20,810 nt of DNA, from the NCBI GenBank assembly GCA_001464165.1, contig LNEX01000307.1, forward strand, positions 1 to 20,810, in the 5' to 3' direction. Both the position numbers and the translations under genes were made by a program. The notes beneath the pieces are model-generated. The model worked only from the letters and a program-made list of their open reading frames with translations, made no database searches and was not told the DNA's origin. Within the stretch, counting starts at the first letter, position 1. Each line of letters starts with the position of its first letter. Below, in pieces: positions 1 to 7,815 of this stretch. This stretch comes from a bacterium Ga0077546. Lineage in GTDB: Bacteria; Cyanobacteriota; Vampirovibrionia; Obscuribacterales; Obscuribacteraceae.

Positions 1-512
1 TTGCTCTCAAGGGGGATACGGCTGAAGATGGCAATGCCACCGCCAGTAGTGTCGGCAATCATATAGGGGTAATTGGCTAAGCCGGCTTTTAAGGCAATCA
101 GCCAGACTGGTGTTACTTCAGAGAATCCTATTACATCAGGATTGGTTTCAATAATTGTTTGCACCACGGCAACGTATTTTTTGTTCTTGCCGCCCCAGAG
201 ATTGAATTGCATTAGCCTGAGGTGATGAAGGTCATCAGTATTGTTGGCCTGGCTCTCTTTTGCCGCGGGTAAGTAGAGCGGTGCGATGGCGGCGGCGTTC
301 AGCAAAAAGGCCATGGTGGCAAGAGTAATGGCTTTCTTGTTTTTCAGGGGCAGGGTGGCAAGTAGCAGAACGGCGCCGAGAAATGCAAACAAAATGCGTC
401 CATGGCTGATTAGCTCTAGAGTCTGATTGGCCGAGCTAAAGTAGGCTGCCAGTGAGACTGCCGAAAGAGCAATTGATAACAGTGCCAGGGCGATTACTAT
501 AGCGTTTTTCAA
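1..512 (-). CDS. Endonuclease/exonuclease/phosphatase-family membrane protein, N-terminal part (runs off the left edge)
   Basis: The minus strand is open from 512 to the window edge and gives about 170 residues. It begins with two hydrophobic segments (residues about 3-27 and 38-80, the second broken by a Lys-rich stretch), a short extracytoplasmic linker, then LRLMQFNLWGG at about residue 100 and NPDVIGFSEV about 30 residues later. The asparagine in the first block and the glutamate in the second match the first metal-binding residues of the EEP (exonuclease III/DNase I-like phosphodiesterase) fold. GGGIAIFSR near the edge matches the next conserved strand. The arrangement, membrane anchor plus outward-facing EEP domain, is common in bacteria and its substrate is usually unknown. 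The start is uncertain: no ATG is available, so TTG at 512 is chosen because it immediately precedes the hydrophobic segment; the frame stays open to 554. The C-terminal half, with the catalytic His, lies outside the window. Confidence 0.75.
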   Translation of the reverse strand, partial: MKNAIVIALALLSIALSAVSLAAYFSSANQTLELISHGRILFAFLGAVLLLATLPLKNKKAITLATMAFLLNAAAIAPLYLPAAKESQANNTDDLHHLRLMQFNLWGGKNKKYVAVVQTIIETNPDVIGFSEVTPVWLIALKAGLANYPYMIADTTGGGIAIFSRIPLES

Positions 513-590
513 TGCGTGACCCGTCAGTTTCTCGCCGCAACTCGATGCTGGCTAGAATGCAGTGGCATATTGTGGCATATTGAAGAAGCC

Positions 591-1078
591 ATGACCAAAT
601 CCAAACCCAATAACAACTGCGAAAGACCCATACTCAACATCCGGCAGCTGAAGCCTGATGATTTCTCTGCTTTTTGGCCAGTACGTCTGTTGGCCTTGCA
701 GGAGAGCCCTCAAGCTTTTGGTGCTTCTTACGAAGAGAGCCTGGCTCTTCCTGAGCGCGAAGCCATCGGTCGACTTAGTCCGAAAGATGGTGGTTTTGTG
801 CTTGGTGCCTTCGGCAGTGATTTGCTTGGCATTGCTGGCTTGGACCGGCAGTCTGGTGAAAAAGTGAGACACAAGGCTTATATCTGATGGAGCAATTGTT
901 GAAACAGTGCCGCACCATTGATGGTCTTGAGGAAGTGACACTGAGCGTTGTTACCAGCAATGATTCAGCTAAGCGGCTTTATCAATCATTGGGCTTTGCC
1001 GTCTATGGTTTGGAAAAAAGAGCCTTGAAGATTGACGGTGAATATTTTGATGAAGAGCTTATGGCACTGCGGTTTTAG
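591..1078 (+). pseudogene. GNAT-family N-acetyltransferase, broken by an internal deletion
   Basis: Two adjacent open frames encode the two ends of one GNAT acetyltransferase. The first (ATG 591 to TGA 887) carries the N-terminal strands, with the block LNIRQLKPDDFSAFWPVRLL, then AFGASYEES and GLDRQSGEKVRHKAYI. The second (from 887, shifted frame) carries MEQLLKQC, LSVVTSNDSAKRLYQSLGF and the last strands. In intact relatives about 20 residues lie between KAYI and MEQLL, including motif A, the R/QxxGxG/A loop that grips acetyl-CoA pyrophosphate. That piece is absent and the frame changes at the same point, so neither half can bind cofactor. A short CTG/TG homology at the junction would fit a slippage deletion. 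Two tandem copies of gtggcatatt (562-581) sit just before the start. Sequence error is the alternative explanation. Confidence 0.8.
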
Positions 1079-1105
1079 GCTGGCGGATCTTTCTTTTACC
1101 AGGCG

Positions 1106-1127
1106 ATTAATAGACCGGTCTATTAAT
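1106..1127. promoter_or_regulatory. Perfect 22-bp palindrome, TetR-type operator candidate
   Basis: The half site ATTAATAGACC is followed directly by its exact reverse complement, with no spacer. The core TAGACCGGTCTA is similar to operators described for some TetR-family repressors such as NemR, whose box is TAGACC-N4-GGTCTA. It lies between two convergent genes, so no promoter it would control is obvious. It could be a leftover from a lost regulatory gene or act as a weak transcription barrier for the pseudogene upstream. Function is inferred only from symmetry and motif. Confidence 0.45.
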
Positions 1128-1150
1128 TTGGCTTTCATTTTTTGCTTGTG

Positions 1151-1213
1151 AAAAAAAAGAAGGAGGGAAGCTGAAAGTTGCCAGGCAACCTTGAGACATT
1201 CCCCCCTTCTTGA
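1151..1213 (-). terminator. Rho-independent terminator of the acetolactate synthase/aldehyde dehydrogenase gene
   Basis: Read on the minus strand, AAGAAGGGGGGAA pairs with TTCCCTCCTTCTT (one mismatch) around an inner hairpin GTTGCC-TG-GGCAAC-like, followed by a run of T residues (the A-tract at 1151-1158 on the plus strand). It begins about 50 bases after the stop codon of the minus-strand gene. Confidence 0.8.
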
Positions 1214-1263
1214 GCGAAATTGCGAATTTACTAACTGATAGACTTACTTAATGGCTGCCTGAC

Positions 1264-4200
1264 CTACTTGATCAGCGGACTTTTCAGCACCATGAGCTTT
1301 TCACGGCTCATTTCTTTGGCGCTGTAAGTGATACCGCCCATGCCCAGCCCTGACTGATCTCTTCCGCCAAAGGGCATCCAGTCGACGCGGAAGGCCGTAT
1401 GGTCGTTTACCATTACGGCTGTGGCGTTGAGGCGCTTTACTGCATACATGGCGGTGTCCACATTGGCGGTGAAAACTGCGGCCTGGAAGGCGTATGGCAG
1501 TGAATTGCTGAGAGCAATGGCTTGATCCAAAGTCTCGTAGGAATAGAGACAGACCACTGGGCCAAAGATCTCCATAGTAGAAACTTTAGCACTTGCCGGC
1601 GGGTTGAGCAGCACAGTGGGCTCGTAGGCGGTTTCTCCGATGGCTTTGCCGCCACAAAGAAGTTTGGCCCCGGCTGCCACTGCTTCGTCTACCCACTGGC
1701 CAACGCGAGCAACTTCGCTCGGTTTGATCAGTGGTCCGACCTCGGTTGATTTGTCGGCCGGGTCGCCAACTTTGAGTTGTTGCACCCGGGCGCTGAACTT
1801 GGCAGCGAAGCCATCGATCAGGTCTTTTGGTACGAAGACCCGTTGCACTGAAACACAGACCTGTCCGGCGTGATAGTAGCCGCCTTTGACCAGGGGCGCG
1901 ATGATGGCGTCGAGGTCAGCGCTTTTGTCTACGATCACCGGAGCGGCACCGCCGTGCTCGAGAGCGCAACGGGTTCCGGGTGCCAGCTTTGAGCGCAGGT
2001 ACCAGCCCACTTTAGCGGAGCCGATAAACGATAGGTAGCCAACTCGCGGGTCGGTGGCGAGTTTCTCGGCATTGGCATTACTGAGATGAACGACCTGACA
2101 CCAATTTTCTGGCAGACCGGCTTGGTGCAGCAGCTTGACGAAAGCTTGGCAGGAAGCAGGTGTGGCGATTGCTGGCTTGATCACTACCGGACAGCCAGCG
2201 GCGATGGCCGGAATGGTCTGATGCACGATCAAGTTGAGCGGGTGATTGAAGGCGCTCAGTGAGACGACTACACCGATGGGCTCCAGGAAGGTGAAGGCCA
2301 TGCGGTTACTGGATGCTGCGGTGAGAGCCATCGGTACTTCTTCGCCGTGCAACTGGTGAATGGCTTGGATGCCCAGTTTGACTCCCTGGATAGCGCGATC
2401 GACTTCCACCACCGTATCGGTGTAGGGTTTGCCGCCTTCTTTCAGTGCTGTGGCAATCAGCTCTTCGCGCTGCTCCTGCATCAACACAGCCAAGCGCTCC
2501 AGAATGGCGATGCGCTCATAGGGCGGCAACCAGCCATCGCGGTTGTCGAAGAGAGCCTTTGCCGTCGCCAAGACATGCTCGACATGGTCAGCATTGTCGA
2601 GGGTGACAGTGCTAATCAGCGAACGGTCGTGGGGTGAGCGAACTTCTACGGTTTCTGGCGCGTTAGAACTAGCTCCAGAATTAGCGCTCATGCTGCTGTC
2701 TGTTGGCACAATCTTCTCCCCTTCAGGCTGCTTGTCTTGAAGCTGGTTTGCTTCAAGCTGTTTCAGTGCAGAGTTTAGACCATGCAAGTCGAGTTTGCTG
2801 TCGACTGAGTAATCAATCGGTACGTCAATGACATGCACGCCTTTGCCTGCAAGAGCTCGCTTGAGAGCCGGAAGCAGATCTTTAGTGCGTTTGATGCGCT
2901 GGCCCTTTGCTCCATGAGCTCGGGCGAAGGCCACGAAATCCGGGTTTTTAAAGTCGAGGCCGAAGTCTTGCAACTTCACTTCTGACTGCTTCCACTTGAT
3001 CATGCCATAGGCGGAGTCGTTGAGAATCACTATGACCAGGTCGAGGTTCAGGCGCATAGCTGTTTCTAGCTCTTGAGCGTTCATCATGAAGCCACCGTCG
3101 CCACAGATCGAGACAACCTTGCGGCTGGGGTCGATCAGCTTGGCTGCGATAGCGGAGGGTAAACCTGCGCCCATGGTCGCCAGGGCATTGTCCAAGAGCA
3201 GAGTGTTGGCTTCGTGAGCCTGGTAGCTACGGGCGAAGGCCAGCTTGTAGAGGCCGTTGTCGAGGGTGACTATGCCATTTGATGGCATTGCTGCACGCAC
3301 ATCTGCCACCAGCCTTGACGGTACCACCGGGAAGGTTGAGGATTGCGCGTTGCTGAGCAGGTGCTGTTCGCCCAGCTTTTTCACCCGCAGAAAATGCTCG
3401 AAGTTCCAGTGATTGGCGGGGCACAGCTTTTTGCCAAGTTCTTTGCCAAGCTCTTTGAGAGAATTGGCGATATCGCCAATGACTTCGTGCTGGGGAAAGT
3501 AGACGTCGTCTACTTTGGCCGAGAAGTAGTTGATGTGCAGCACCTTGGCGCCGTTGCGCTCCATGAAAAAGGGCGGCTTTTCCACAACGTCATGACCGAC
3601 GTTGATAATCAAGTCGGCCTGACTGAGCGCAAGATGCACCACGTCGTTGGCCGATAGTGCGGCCGTGCCGATGTAGAGGGGGTGCCTTTCATCCACCACA
3701 CCAACACCCATCTGCGTGTTAAAGAAAGGGATGCCGCTCTTCTCGACGAATTCGGTCAGGGCAAGGCAGGTGCGGTTGCGGTTTGCTCCAGCGCCGATAA
3801 GGATGATTGGCGAGCGCGCCTGACAGATCATCTCGACAGCGGTTTCGATGGCGATGGGGTCAGGGTAGGGCCGTTTGACGCGGTGGATGGCAAAGGGAGC
3901 TCCGTCTCCGTCCACCTGCTCAGCGGCAATGTCTTCCGGCAGCTCGATGTGGGTTGCCCCTGGTCTTTCCTCGGCAGCGATGCGGAAGGCTTCGCGGACG
4001 ATGGAGGGGATGCGGCTGCCATCGACAATTTGTCGGGCGTACTTTGTGATTGGTTTCATCATCTCGACCACGTCGATGATCTGAAACTGGCCTTGCTTGC
4101 TCTTCTTGATTGGCTTTTGCCCGGTGATCATGACCATGGGCATGCCACCAAGTTGAGCGTAGGCCGCGGCAGTGACCAGGTTGGTGGCGCCGGGGCCAAG

Positions 4201-4410
4201 AGTCGATAGGCAGACGCCTGGCTTGCCTGTGAGGCGGCCGTAGGTGGCAGCCATGAATCCGGCGGCTTGTTCGTGCCGGGTGAGAATGAGCTTGATGCTG
4301 GATGTTCGTAGTGATTCCAGAAGGTCGAGATTTTCCTCGCCTGGAATACCAAAAATGTACTCAACGCCCTCGTTTTCGAGAGCTTTGACAAAGAGATCTG
4401 AGGCTTTCAT
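1264..4410 (-). CDS. Fusion of acetolactate-synthase-like ThDP enzyme and aldehyde dehydrogenase
   Basis: A 1048-residue protein made of two complete enzymes. Residues 1-545 are a thiamine-diphosphate enzyme of the acetolactate synthase large-subunit family: catalytic Glu47 in LTRHEQAAGFMAATYGR, a central domain at about 190-325, and the ThDP/Mg motif GDGG (437-440) ending at Asn464 in NDSAYGM. Residues 546-588 are a low-complexity Gln/Ser-rich linker. Residues 589-1048 are an NAD(P)-dependent aldehyde dehydrogenase: oxyanion Asn722 (FNHPLN), cofactor Lys745 (VIKPA), general base Glu818 (LEHGG), nucleophile Cys852 (GQVCVS) and Glu947 (EIFGPV). All key residues are present, so both halves should be active. 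Pyruvate or another 2-keto acid would be decarboxylated by the first half; an aldehyde released there could be oxidised by the second, but the substrate is not shown by sequence. No small regulatory subunit gene is adjacent, which argues against a role in branched-chain amino acid synthesis. No strong ribosome site precedes the ATG at 4410. Confidence 0.9.
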   Translation of the reverse strand: MKASDLFVKALENEGVEYIFGIPGEENLDLLESLRTSSIKLILTRHEQAAGFMAATYGRLTGKPGVCLSTLGPGATNLVTAAAYAQLGGMPMVMITGQKPIKKSKQGQFQIIDVVEMMKPITKYARQIVDGSRIPSIVREAFRIAAEERPGATHIELPEDIAAEQVDGDGAPFAIHRVKRPYPDPIAIETAVEMICQARSPIILIGAGANRNRTCLALTEFVEKSGIPFFNTQMGVGVVDERHPLYIGTAALSANDVVHLALSQADLIINVGHDVVEKPPFFMERNGAKVLHINYFSAKVDDVYFPQHEVIGDIANSLKELGKELGKKLCPANHWNFEHFLRVKKLGEQHLLSNAQSSTFPVVPSRLVADVRAAMPSNGIVTLDNGLYKLAFARSYQAHEANTLLLDNALATMGAGLPSAIAAKLIDPSRKVVSICGDGGFMMNAQELETAMRLNLDLVIVILNDSAYGMIKWKQSEVKLQDFGLDFKNPDFVAFARAHGAKGQRIKRTKDLLPALKRALAGKGVHVIDVPIDYSVDSKLDLHGLNSALKQLEANQLQDKQPEGEKIVPTDSSMSANSGASSNAPETVEVRSPHDRSLISTVTLDNADHVEHVLATAKALFDNRDGWLPPYERIAILERLAVLMQEQREELIATALKEGGKPYTDTVVEVDRAIQGVKLGIQAIHQLHGEEVPMALTAASSNRMAFTFLEPIGVVVSLSAFNHPLNLIVHQTIPAIAAGCPVVIKPAIATPASCQAFVKLLHQAGLPENWCQVVHLSNANAEKLATDPRVGYLSFIGSAKVGWYLRSKLAPGTRCALEHGGAAPVIVDKSADLDAIIAPLVKGGYYHAGQVCVSVQRVFVPKDLIDGFAAKFSARVQQLKVGDPADKSTEVGPLIKPSEVARVGQWVDEAVAAGAKLLCGGKAIGETAYEPTVLLNPPASAKVSTMEIFGPVVCLYSYETLDQAIALSNSLPYAFQAAVFTANVDTAMYAVKRLNATAVMVNDHTAFRVDWMPFGGRDQSGLGMGGITYSAKEMSREKLMVLKSPLIK

Positions 4411-4424
4411 AGTGTATTTGTCCG

Positions 4425-4438
4425 CGCACAGTTGTGCG
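4425..4438. promoter_or_regulatory. Inverted repeat upstream of the acetolactate synthase/aldehyde dehydrogenase start
   Basis: CGCACA and TGTGCG are separated by two bases, 15-28 bases before the start codon at 4410. In the mRNA it would form a small hairpin just upstream of the start, where no good Shine-Dalgarno sequence is seen; as DNA it could be an operator. Only symmetry supports this. Confidence 0.3.
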
Positions 4439-4522
4439 TCTTCAGTTGTGAGAATGTGAATGGTCTAGTCGGTGTCCTTACCTGCCGAGGTTTAGGGTGA
4501 GGTTGGGTTGGTCTGTGGTGGC

Positions 4523-4750
4523 TTAGGCCAGCCAAATCACGAGACCAGCGAGAGCTGCATGCCCGGCAAAGATCAAGCTGCAGATCAGCTTGGTCTTGCC
4601 TTCTTTGGCGTATCGTGAGCCGAAGGTGTAAATCAGTGAGCCTTGCGAAAGGATCATTCCTGCCGCAAAGTATTTGATGACAGTGGCAGCCTGAGTTGAC
4701 GCTTCTGCCAGCGGTACGTTACGTACCTCTGCGATGAACTGCGAGAGCAT
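4523..4750 (-). CDS. Small two-helix membrane protein, unknown function
   Basis: Taking the ATG at 4750, the product has 75 residues: a short polar N-terminus (MLSQFIAEVRNVPLAEAS), a first hydrophobic segment at about residues 20-45 (TVIKYFAAGMILSQGSLIY), a charged loop YAKEGKTK, and a second hydrophobic segment to the end (LICSLIFAGHAALAGLVIWLA). The positive charges in the loop suggest that the loop is cytoplasmic. An in-frame ATG at 4828 would add 26 mostly polar residues, which do not look like part of the protein; neither start has a convincing ribosome site. It is 112 bases upstream of the fusion enzyme gene on the same strand and might be cotranscribed with it. I do not recognise the family. 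Confidence 0.55.
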   Translation of the reverse strand: MLSQFIAEVRNVPLAEASTQAATVIKYFAAGMILSQGSLIYTFGSRYAKEGKTKLICSLIFAGHAALAGLVIWLA

Positions 4751-4840
4751 TTTCCGAACTTTCTTTTGATTTTTAGTGTTCTGATAACCTGCCGTAACGA
4801 AGAAGTAACGACAACGAGTAGTAGTCAAGCGGAAAACAAT

Positions 4841-4877
4841 AAGAGAGAGGTTAGTGTCAGCGACACGCCTCTCTCCC
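4841..4877 (-). terminator. Rho-independent terminator after the small acidic protein gene
   Basis: GAGAGAGG (4843-4850) pairs with CCTCTCTC (4868-4875), enclosing a perfect inner stem GTGTC-AGC-GACAC. On the minus strand it is followed by TTATTGTTTTCC. It lies about 40 bases after the stop codon at 4916, so it separates that gene from the small membrane protein downstream. Confidence 0.8.
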
Positions 4878-4915
4878 TTGTCTTTAGAAGCTTAGTTGCC
4901 CAAGCTCGGCCGCCA

Positions 4916-5173
4916 TCAATCGTCTTCGCGGGGGAAGAGAGTGATGATTGTTGGCACGCCCATGTACTCGAAGGGTACCTTGCCCATGTTGGCAATCATC
5001 TGGTCCGGGTCGATCTGGTACTCGATAAAGCCGCGGCTGAGCCAGGCGTCGAGCACGTGCGAGCCAGGCTTGACGAATTCAGCCTTGAAAGCCTCGAGGG
5101 CGGCTTGCTCGTCGACCGGAGCGACAGGCGCGCCAGGGGTGACGGACGATTGGGAGGGGTCTTGGGTATTCAC
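4916..5173 (-). CDS. Small acidic protein, unknown function
   Basis: With the GTG at 5173 the product has 85 residues: a Pro/Ser/Thr/Gln-rich N-terminal third (NTQDPSQSSVTPGAPVAPV), a predicted helix (EQAALEAFKAEF), then DAWLSRGFIEYQIDPDQMIANM and a hydrophobic strand PTIITLFPRED at the end. There is no signal peptide or membrane segment. The GTG is preferred over the further upstream GTG at 5224 because AGGAG is placed eight bases before it. It is followed by its own terminator. No family is recognised; the LFPREDD tail and the acidic character give no functional clue. Confidence 0.65.
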   Translation of the reverse strand: MNTQDPSQSSVTPGAPVAPVDEQAALEAFKAEFVKPGSHVLDAWLSRGFIEYQIDPDQMIANMGKVPFEYMGVPTIITLFPREDD

Positions 5174-5181
5174 TGAGGTTG

Positions 5182-5186
5182 CTCCT
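5182..5186 (-). promoter_or_regulatory. Ribosome binding site that sets the GTG start at 5173
   Basis: AGGAG on the minus strand with an eight-base spacer to GTG 5173. The alternative GTG at 5224 has no comparable site. Confidence 0.75.
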
Positions 5187-5423
5187 GTTTCGGGCGAACC
5201 GAAACGGTAAGGAGGGTTTATCACCAGAAAGCTCTCAGTTTTATGAGCGCTTCCCGGGCTTTTGGGAGGAGTGGAGTGGTAGGTGGGGAAGGGAGAGCCC
5301 AGCGTTGATGCTATGCTCCCCCTTCACCGATGGTTCAGTAGCGAAGTTCTTTTCTTTGGTCGCTAGAGCCTTGCTCAGGCTCCAGAGCAGTGCTGGGGGT
5401 TGCTTGTCGATCTGACCGACTTG

Positions 5424-6215
5424 CTAGTTGCCGTCAACCGGTAGACGCGTGGTGGCGCATGCCTGAGTGACGATAGCTTCGCGCACGACTTCGGTGACAT
5501 TGTCAGAGGTCATTGGCGCGATGTCGTTGATGTAAATCGGCTTGCCGACGGTGATGGTGACACCACCGCGCCATTTGAAACCCATGGCTCCATAAGAGCC
5601 ACCAGCGGTAGCTTCGTCACGCTTGCCGAAGCAAAGGTGGATGGGGACGATGCCGACCTTCTCCTTCTTTTCGAGCCGCTCATAAGCGCCAATGGCGATC
5701 AGAGCTGAGCCCTTCTTGAAGGGAAGATAAGTGCCGGAGTTGGAGATCTTTCCTTCCGGAAAGACTACCAGCGTATCGCCGCCAACCAGCACTTTGATGG
5801 CCGGTTCGATGACAGTTTTACCTTTGGTGCGATCGACTGCGAAGCAGCCAAACGCGCCCATAACTATTGCTTTCAGTCCCCAGAGGCCGCGCATTTCTTC
5901 TTGCGCTGTCATATACCGAGGCATACGACGCATGATGGAGTAGACGACTGGCGCGTCGAACATCGAGCTGTGGTTGGGGCAGAAGATGAGACGCCCTGGG
6001 GCGACCAGATTCTCCTTGCCGACGATGCGGATGCGACCGACCTGGACATAAACCCAGAGGCGAGCCAGATATTTACCAACAAGCTGGAGGGGACGGAACG
6101 ACTTCGGAATGAACCCGCTTGTAAGACACAGGTCCACATACTCGCGGAATTTCTTTCTCCAAGTGGCGACGAATTCCTTGACGAGATGTGAGCCCCTATT
6201 GAATGGGGTTTTCAC
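5424..6215 (-). CDS. plsC: 1-acyl-sn-glycerol-3-phosphate acyltransferase (PlsC family)
   Basis: Transfers an acyl chain to lysophosphatidic acid to make phosphatidic acid at the inner membrane face, or acts on a related lysolipid. From GTG 6215 the protein has 263 residues. It shows the four family motifs in order: NHSSMFDAP (catalytic H82-x4-D87), FAVDRTKGK (about 125-133), FPEGKISNSGT (152-162, acyl-acceptor phosphate binding) and VPIHL (190-194). A moderately hydrophobic stretch before motif I could sit on the membrane. The GTG start is chosen because AGGAG lies seven bases upstream; the frame is open for 35 further codons, but the extra Cys/Ser/Lys-rich residues do not resemble PlsC. It stands alone on the minus strand with about 250 bases to the next gene, and no clear terminator is seen. 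Substrate within the LPLAT family is not certain. Confidence 0.9.
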   Translation of the reverse strand: MKTPFNRGSHLVKEFVATWRKKFREYVDLCLTSGFIPKSFRPLQLVGKYLARLWVYVQVGRIRIVGKENLVAPGRLIFCPNHSSMFDAPVVYSIMRRMPRYMTAQEEMRGLWGLKAIVMGAFGCFAVDRTKGKTVIEPAIKVLVGGDTLVVFPEGKISNSGTYLPFKKGSALIAIGAYERLEKKEKVGIVPIHLCFGKRDEATAGGSYGAMGFKWRGGVTITVGKPIYINDIAPMTSDNVTEVVREAIVTQACATTRLPVDGN

Positions 6216-6222
6216 GGTAAGT

Positions 6223-6227
6223 CTCCT
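6223..6227 (-). promoter_or_regulatory. Ribosome binding site that sets the GTG start of the acyltransferase
   Basis: AGGAG on the minus strand with a seven-base spacer to GTG 6215. The longer reading from 6320 has no such site. Confidence 0.75.
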
Positions 6228-6923
6228 GTACTCACGGGGTGAGTAGGTTTTTGTTTTTGATGAAAGTAGAGAAAGATTGGGGCTGGAATGTTTGCACCCA
6301 GACTTGCAAGCGTGCGACATTTCTCAATCCGTGAGGGATGTTGCGGAAAAGTTGCCGTGACGGTCTAAGCGCCTGAAAAAGGTGCGAAGAGTGTCACAAG
6401 AAGTGCCAGGGGGCTTACAGAGTTTGAGTTAGTTCCAGAATTGGATTGATTGAGTTGCGCTGCCAACCTAACCGAAGCTCATACGAGCTATCAATGCTTC
6501 TATCTGGTGTTCTACTTAACCTTAGGCTTAGGTAGATAGAAAATCTTGAAACCAGTATCTACTCTAAAAGTATGGCTAATGGCGTAGCTCTGCTAGGGTG
6601 CCCCGAAAATGCTTTATGAGTAGGCTCTTAACCTTCGATGGTTACTCATTGACGAGGTGCGCGAGGCCCATACACTTACTCAAAGCGCTAAAGCCTTAAA
6701 CCTGCTGATTTTATTAGGTTTTCAAGAAGATAAAGGATAGGTTAAGTTATCACTTATACACCTTCAACAAAACCGGATAAATCAAAGACCCAGACCCCTG
6801 ACCCGCGCATCAATCAACCGAATCTTGAGGCATTCATCTTGCCTCTTTGACGTTGCCGTCCTCTTCCCCCGGGGAGTTGTGCGAGTTAACCTAGTGTCTT
6901 AACTAAGTTCGAAAGGAGCCATT
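6228..6923. other. Non-coding gap between divergent genes
   Basis: About 700 bases without a credible gene on either strand. It must hold the promoters of the minus-strand acyltransferase and the plus-strand CYTH gene, but I find no clean -35/-10 pair. Weak structures: an imperfect inverted repeat around 6512-6535 (ctacttaacc / ggcttaggtag) and a short hairpin GAGGCA-N7-TGCCTC at 6827-6845. AAGGAG at 6914-6919 is the ribosome site of the plus-strand gene. Confidence 0.4.
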
Positions 6924-7619
6924 ATGGGAATCTTGTTAAAGTGCCTGTGGCGGCTCGTCTTTACGTGGCGCATGCCCGAACGACAAGCACCACAGACATT
7001 TACCAGCACGGCAAAAAGCAATCCAGCTGCGGCACATCACGCTTCCACTCCAAACTTCGAAGTCGAACGCAAGTTCCGTCTTCAGGATAGTGAGCTTGGT
7101 GCTGTAAGCGAACGACTCGTGCAAATGGGTTTTTCGCAAGGACGTTTGATTGCTATGACCGACCAGTTTTTGCCCGTCAAAGTCAAAGGCGAAATGCTCC
7201 GTATTCGCGACGAAGTCGTGGGTAGTGAGAGTGTGACGCTTCTGACCATCAAAGAGTGGGTGAACATTGCTGGTGGCCGAGAACGCCGTGAAACAGAAGG
7301 GCAACTTTCTGGCTTCACTCGGCGTTTTCTCCTGGCACTGGGCGGTCTACTCAACGGCGGTAAGCTCATGTCATTTTCCAAGCAGCGTCAGGAGCACCAC
7401 AATGCTCAGTTGCCTGGGGTAGTGATTACGCTCGACGACGTTTCTGGCCTGGGTAAGCACTCGGGTCGCTATGCCGAAATTGAGGTCCTCGTTCCTCAAG
7501 ACGGCGATGTTGAGTCTGCTCGCGCACAGATAGCGCAGCTTGCTCGAACTTTGTTTGACGAGGAACGCGCACCTGTCGAAATGTCGTATCAGCTCATGCT
7601 GGAAGACTCACTTCGCTAG
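6924..7619 (+). CDS. CYTH-domain protein (class IV adenylate cyclase / triphosphatase fold)
   Basis: CYTH proteins form a beta-tunnel that binds a triphosphate and two metal ions; members hydrolyse thiamine triphosphate or inorganic tripolyphosphate or, less often, cyclise ATP. Residues 44-51 (NFEVERKF) contain the defining ExExK signature (E46, E48, K50). Following basic and acidic tunnel residues are visible: R93 and R95 in MLRIRDE, K110 in LTIKEW, K153 and R155 in SKQRQE, D171/D172 in ITLDDVSGLG, and E185 and E187 in YAEIEVLV. The first 40 residues are an extra N-terminal extension, amphipathic at first (MGILLKCLWRLVFTWRMP), perhaps a membrane-surface anchor. Start is ATG 6924 with AAGGAG five bases upstream. 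A strong terminator follows, so it is probably monocistronic. The substrate cannot be told from sequence. Confidence 0.85.
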   Translation: MGILLKCLWRLVFTWRMPERQAPQTFTSTAKSNPAAAHHASTPNFEVERKFRLQDSELGAVSERLVQMGFSQGRLIAMTDQFLPVKVKGEMLRIRDEVVGSESVTLLTIKEWVNIAGGRERRETEGQLSGFTRRFLLALGGLLNGGKLMSFSKQRQEHHNAQLPGVVITLDDVSGLGKHSGRYAEIEVLVPQDGDVESARAQIAQLARTLFDEERAPVEMSYQLMLEDSLR

Positions 7620-7658
7620 GCGTTGCTGTAACAGGGTTGAGTTCGTAACCCAACCCAA

Positions 7659-7690
7659 AGGGGAAGGCATGTTGCCTTCCCCTCTTTTTC
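7659..7690 (+). terminator. Rho-independent terminator after the CYTH gene
   Basis: Perfect 11-bp stem AGGGGAAGGCA (7659-7669) and TGCCTTCCCCT (7673-7683) with a three-base loop, followed by CTTTTTC. Confidence 0.92.
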
Positions 7691-7760
7691 TTAAATCGTT
7701 CCATCCGTTCAGCGTAAATGGCTTCGAGGTCTTTGACTCGTGGCTATTTGCGCTTGCGTG

Positions 7761-7799
7761 CGGTTTGGACTCAAAACCGTTCTCGGCTTCACGGCCGAG
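7761..7799 (+). promoter_or_regulatory. Two tandem hairpins in the leader of the AAA+ gene
   Basis: CGGTTT (7761-7766) pairs with AAACCG (7774-7779), and CTCGGC (7782-7787) pairs with GCCGAG (7794-7799). They sit back to back, ending four bases before the AAGGAG ribosome site at 7803-7808. They could protect the 5' end of the message or gate translation. No known riboswitch class is recognised. Confidence 0.4.
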
Positions 7800-7815
7800 C
7801 ACAAGGAGACTTGTT

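Noticed and set aside
3682..4209. Plus-strand frame of 175 codons
   Set aside because: Antisense to the ThDP domain of the fusion enzyme; Asp/Gly/His-rich shadow composition.
5225..5423. Terminator for the acyltransferase gene at the GAGCC-N7-GGCTC hairpin (5367-5383)
   Set aside because: The stem is only five base pairs and no T-run follows on the minus strand.
7741..7800. tRNA-Leu-like anticodon arm (tttggactcaaaacc) with an apparent variable arm
   Set aside because: No acceptor stem, D-arm or T-loop can be drawn around it, and the ribosome site of the AAA+ gene follows at once.
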